Positions 33,840-35,485 of a stretch of DNA of 35,485 nucleotides are shown piece by piece; within the stretch, counting starts at the first letter, position 1; every line of letters starts with the position of its first letter. The DNA lies in the NCBI GenBank assembly GCA_013813755.1, contig JACCRD010000131.1:1-35485 (forward strand), in the 5' to 3' direction. Under the pieces are notes generated by a model. That model worked only from the letters and a program-made list of their open reading frames with translations, was not told the DNA's origin and ran no database searches. A program made the position numbers and the translations under genes. The DNA comes from Acidobacteriota bacterium. Its GTDB lineage: Bacteria > Acidobacteriota > Blastocatellia > Pyrinomonadales > Pyrinomonadaceae.

Positions 33840-35258
33840 ATGATAAACGAAATTGAAACAACCTGGGCGAGCAAAGTTCTTTTTTTTCTGCTCTGCGCCA
33901 CGACTATTTTTACCACGCTGGCTTATGGAGGCGTACATCAGCCAATTATCGCTGTCTTTTATTTGGTAGCGACTGTCGTAATATTATTGTGGGCGTTTGA
34001 CGCTTTTACTGCCGGAGTTTTACGTTTTAACAAAAGCCTTCTGCCGATTCCGCTTTTCGCGGCGTTTGTTTACGGTCTTATTCAAGTTATTCCGTTTGGC
34101 AGCTTTTCCGATGTCGGCGGGGTGGAAGGGATTTCGCGTACGATTTCACTCGATCCGTTTTGGACTCTGGTTGGCGCTTTTCATTTTTTAGCTCTTTTTA
34201 TTTTTCTATCTGCACTTTTAACTTACATTGACAGCGCGAAACGTTTGAATAAAATAGTTTTACTAATTACGGTATTCGGTTTCGCCTTTGCGTTTTTCGC
34301 TATTCTCCAATCTGTTCTCAGCCCGAACAAAATTTACGGAATTTATGAAGTTGATTACGCGACTCCTTTCGGTTCGTTCGTCAACCGGCATAATTTTGCG
34401 GCGTTTATGGAGATGAGCATCGCTGTTCCATTAGGATTAATGTTTGTCGGAGCCGTGCAGAAAGACAAAAAACTGCTCTACATAACCGCCGTCGCGCTGA
34501 TGGGAATCGCGCTAATTTTAAGCGGTTCGCGGGGCGGTCTGATTTCGTTGCTGGCGGAAATTTTCTTTCTGATTATGCTGACGACCAAAACCAGAGGCTA
34601 CAACCAGCTGATTTTGAAAGTTGGTTTAGCGGTTTTGCTAATTGCGACGATAGTTTTGGGTTCGATGTTAATTGGCGGTGAATCATCTTTAACCAGGCTT
34701 GCGGAAACAGCTGCTTCAGAAGATTTTTCAACCAATCGCACGCATATCTGGAACGTTACTCTGAGCATTATCAAAAACAATTTTATTTTCGGCAGCGGAT
34801 ACGGTTCATACGCTGTCGCTTATACGCCATTTGATTCTCTTAACGGTCTGGAACGCGTCGAACAGGCGCACAATGATTATTTGCAAGTGTTGGCTGATGC
34901 AGGAATAATCGGTTTGATAATCGCCGGATTTTTTGTTTTTACGTTGTTTCGAACCGGCATGAAAAACGCGCAAACTTCGATTCCTTTTCGGCGCGGTGTG
35001 GCGGTTGGAGCATTGGCTGGATGTTTCGCGATTCTTGTTCACAGCCTTTTTGATTTTGTTCTGCACACAACGGCGATTGCCTTGATGTTTATCACACTTG
35101 TTTCGCTCGTTGTCGTCAGCCGCAGCAAATTTCCTGAAGACAGCCCGGAAGTTCCACCGAAACGAAACAAAAAACGTCGAACGGAAAATGTTATTCCGAT
35201 TGGGAAACGCAGGGAAACTTTAAATAATGAAGAGGAAAATAATAAAACAGAACAGTAA
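33840..35258 (+). CDS. O-antigen ligase/polymerase family protein (WaaL/Wzy-like)
   Basis: About ten hydrophobic segments; NRHNFAAFMEMSIAVPLGL; ILSGSRGGLISLLAE; EQAHNDYLQVLADAGIIGLII. Confidence 0.88.
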   Translation: MINEIETTWASKVLFFLLCATTIFTTLAYGGVHQPIIAVFYLVATVVILLWAFDAFTAGVLRFNKSLLPIPLFAAFVYGLIQVIPFGSFSDVGGVEGISRTISLDPFWTLVGAFHFLALFIFLSALLTYIDSAKRLNKIVLLITVFGFAFAFFAILQSVLSPNKIYGIYEVDYATPFGSFVNRHNFAAFMEMSIAVPLGLMFVGAVQKDKKLLYITAVALMGIALILSGSRGGLISLLAEIFFLIMLTTKTRGYNQLILKVGLAVLLIATIVLGSMLIGGESSLTRLAETAASEDFSTNRTHIWNVTLSIIKNNFIFGSGYGSYAVAYTPFDSLNGLERVEQAHNDYLQVLADAGIIGLIIAGFFVFTLFRTGMKNAQTSIPFRRGVAVGALAGCFAILVHSLFDFVLHTTAIALMFITLVSLVVVSRSKFPEDSPEVPPKRNKKRRTENVIPIGKRRETLNNEEENNKTEQ

Positions 35259-35267
35259 ACAACTGCG

Positions 35268-35485
35268 TTAAACCACTGATTCTTCAGTTTTTCCCCGCCT
35301 TTTCGGACTTAAAAAACTCACCACATACCAGACGACACCGTGCGCGACGTATGTGAAGGCAATTGCGAAAAGTATGTATTGCGGAAAAAGCCAGACGAGC
35401 ATTCCGAGCGCGGCGATAATTAAAATAAAATAGACGCTTTGTTTGCCTGAACCGGCGGTTTTAAAACTGTTATAACGAATTGTGC
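35268..35485 (-). CDS. Partial CDS, C-terminal part of a CDP-diacylglycerol-serine O-phosphatidyltransferase-like protein
   Basis: Minus strand reads ...TIRYNSFKTAGSGKQSVYFILIIAALGMLVWLFPQYILFAIAFTYVAHGVVWYVVSFLSPKRRGKTEESVV*; the [ST]xIRYxSFK segment plus following TM helices resembles PssA. Edge-truncated, absent from the track. Confidence 0.6.
   Translation of the reverse strand, partial: TIRYNSFKTAGSGKQSVYFILIIAALGMLVWLFPQYILFAIAFTYVAHGVVWYVVSFLSPKRRGKTEESVV

Noticed and set aside
1-35485. CRISPR arrays, IS elements, prophage or biosynthetic-cluster hallmarks
   Set aside because: Looked for regularly spaced repeats, transposase/integrase motifs, phage structural genes and NRPS/PKS motifs in the ORF list and spacers; none seen.

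Overview
The window looks like a housekeeping-dominated chromosomal segment with several small accessory loci. Gene content and style suggest Acidobacteriota, perhaps Blastocatellia/Pyrinomonadaceae; this is inference, since no search was possible. Recognisable blocks: pyrR-pyrB (-) divergent from pyrD (+); DUF177-rpmF-fabH-fabD-acpP-fabF (+); a small hicB-hicA pair followed by etfB-etfA (+); a minus-strand cluster of two small proteins, DUF971, a YtxJ-like bacilliredoxin, a membrane protein and alpha-glucan phosphorylase; a macro-domain protein; a secreted M28 peptidase; mtnA; a minus-strand group with two paralogous FecR-like surface proteins, UDP-glucose dehydrogenase and an NAD-dependent epimerase; rimP-nusA-infB-rbfA-nrnA-cobO (+); nth (-); a DegT aminotransferase, a TPR/jelly-roll protein and an O-antigen ligase (+); and the 3' end of a pssA-like gene at the right edge. 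I saw no CRISPR array, complete rRNA or tRNA, transposase or prophage. The observations most worth a second look are: (i) a HicA ORF absent from the supplied track, with the expected catalytic His replaced by Pro; (ii) recurrent word-like inverted-repeat spacers directly upstream of several start codons, including a perfect 19-bp IR between acpP and fabF; (iii) two FecR-like proteins sharing an aligned C-terminal LGGxxxx[VI]SPxR tail after a TM helix; and (iv) a two-hairpin leader before rimP. I did not find a clear-cut new multi-gene system.
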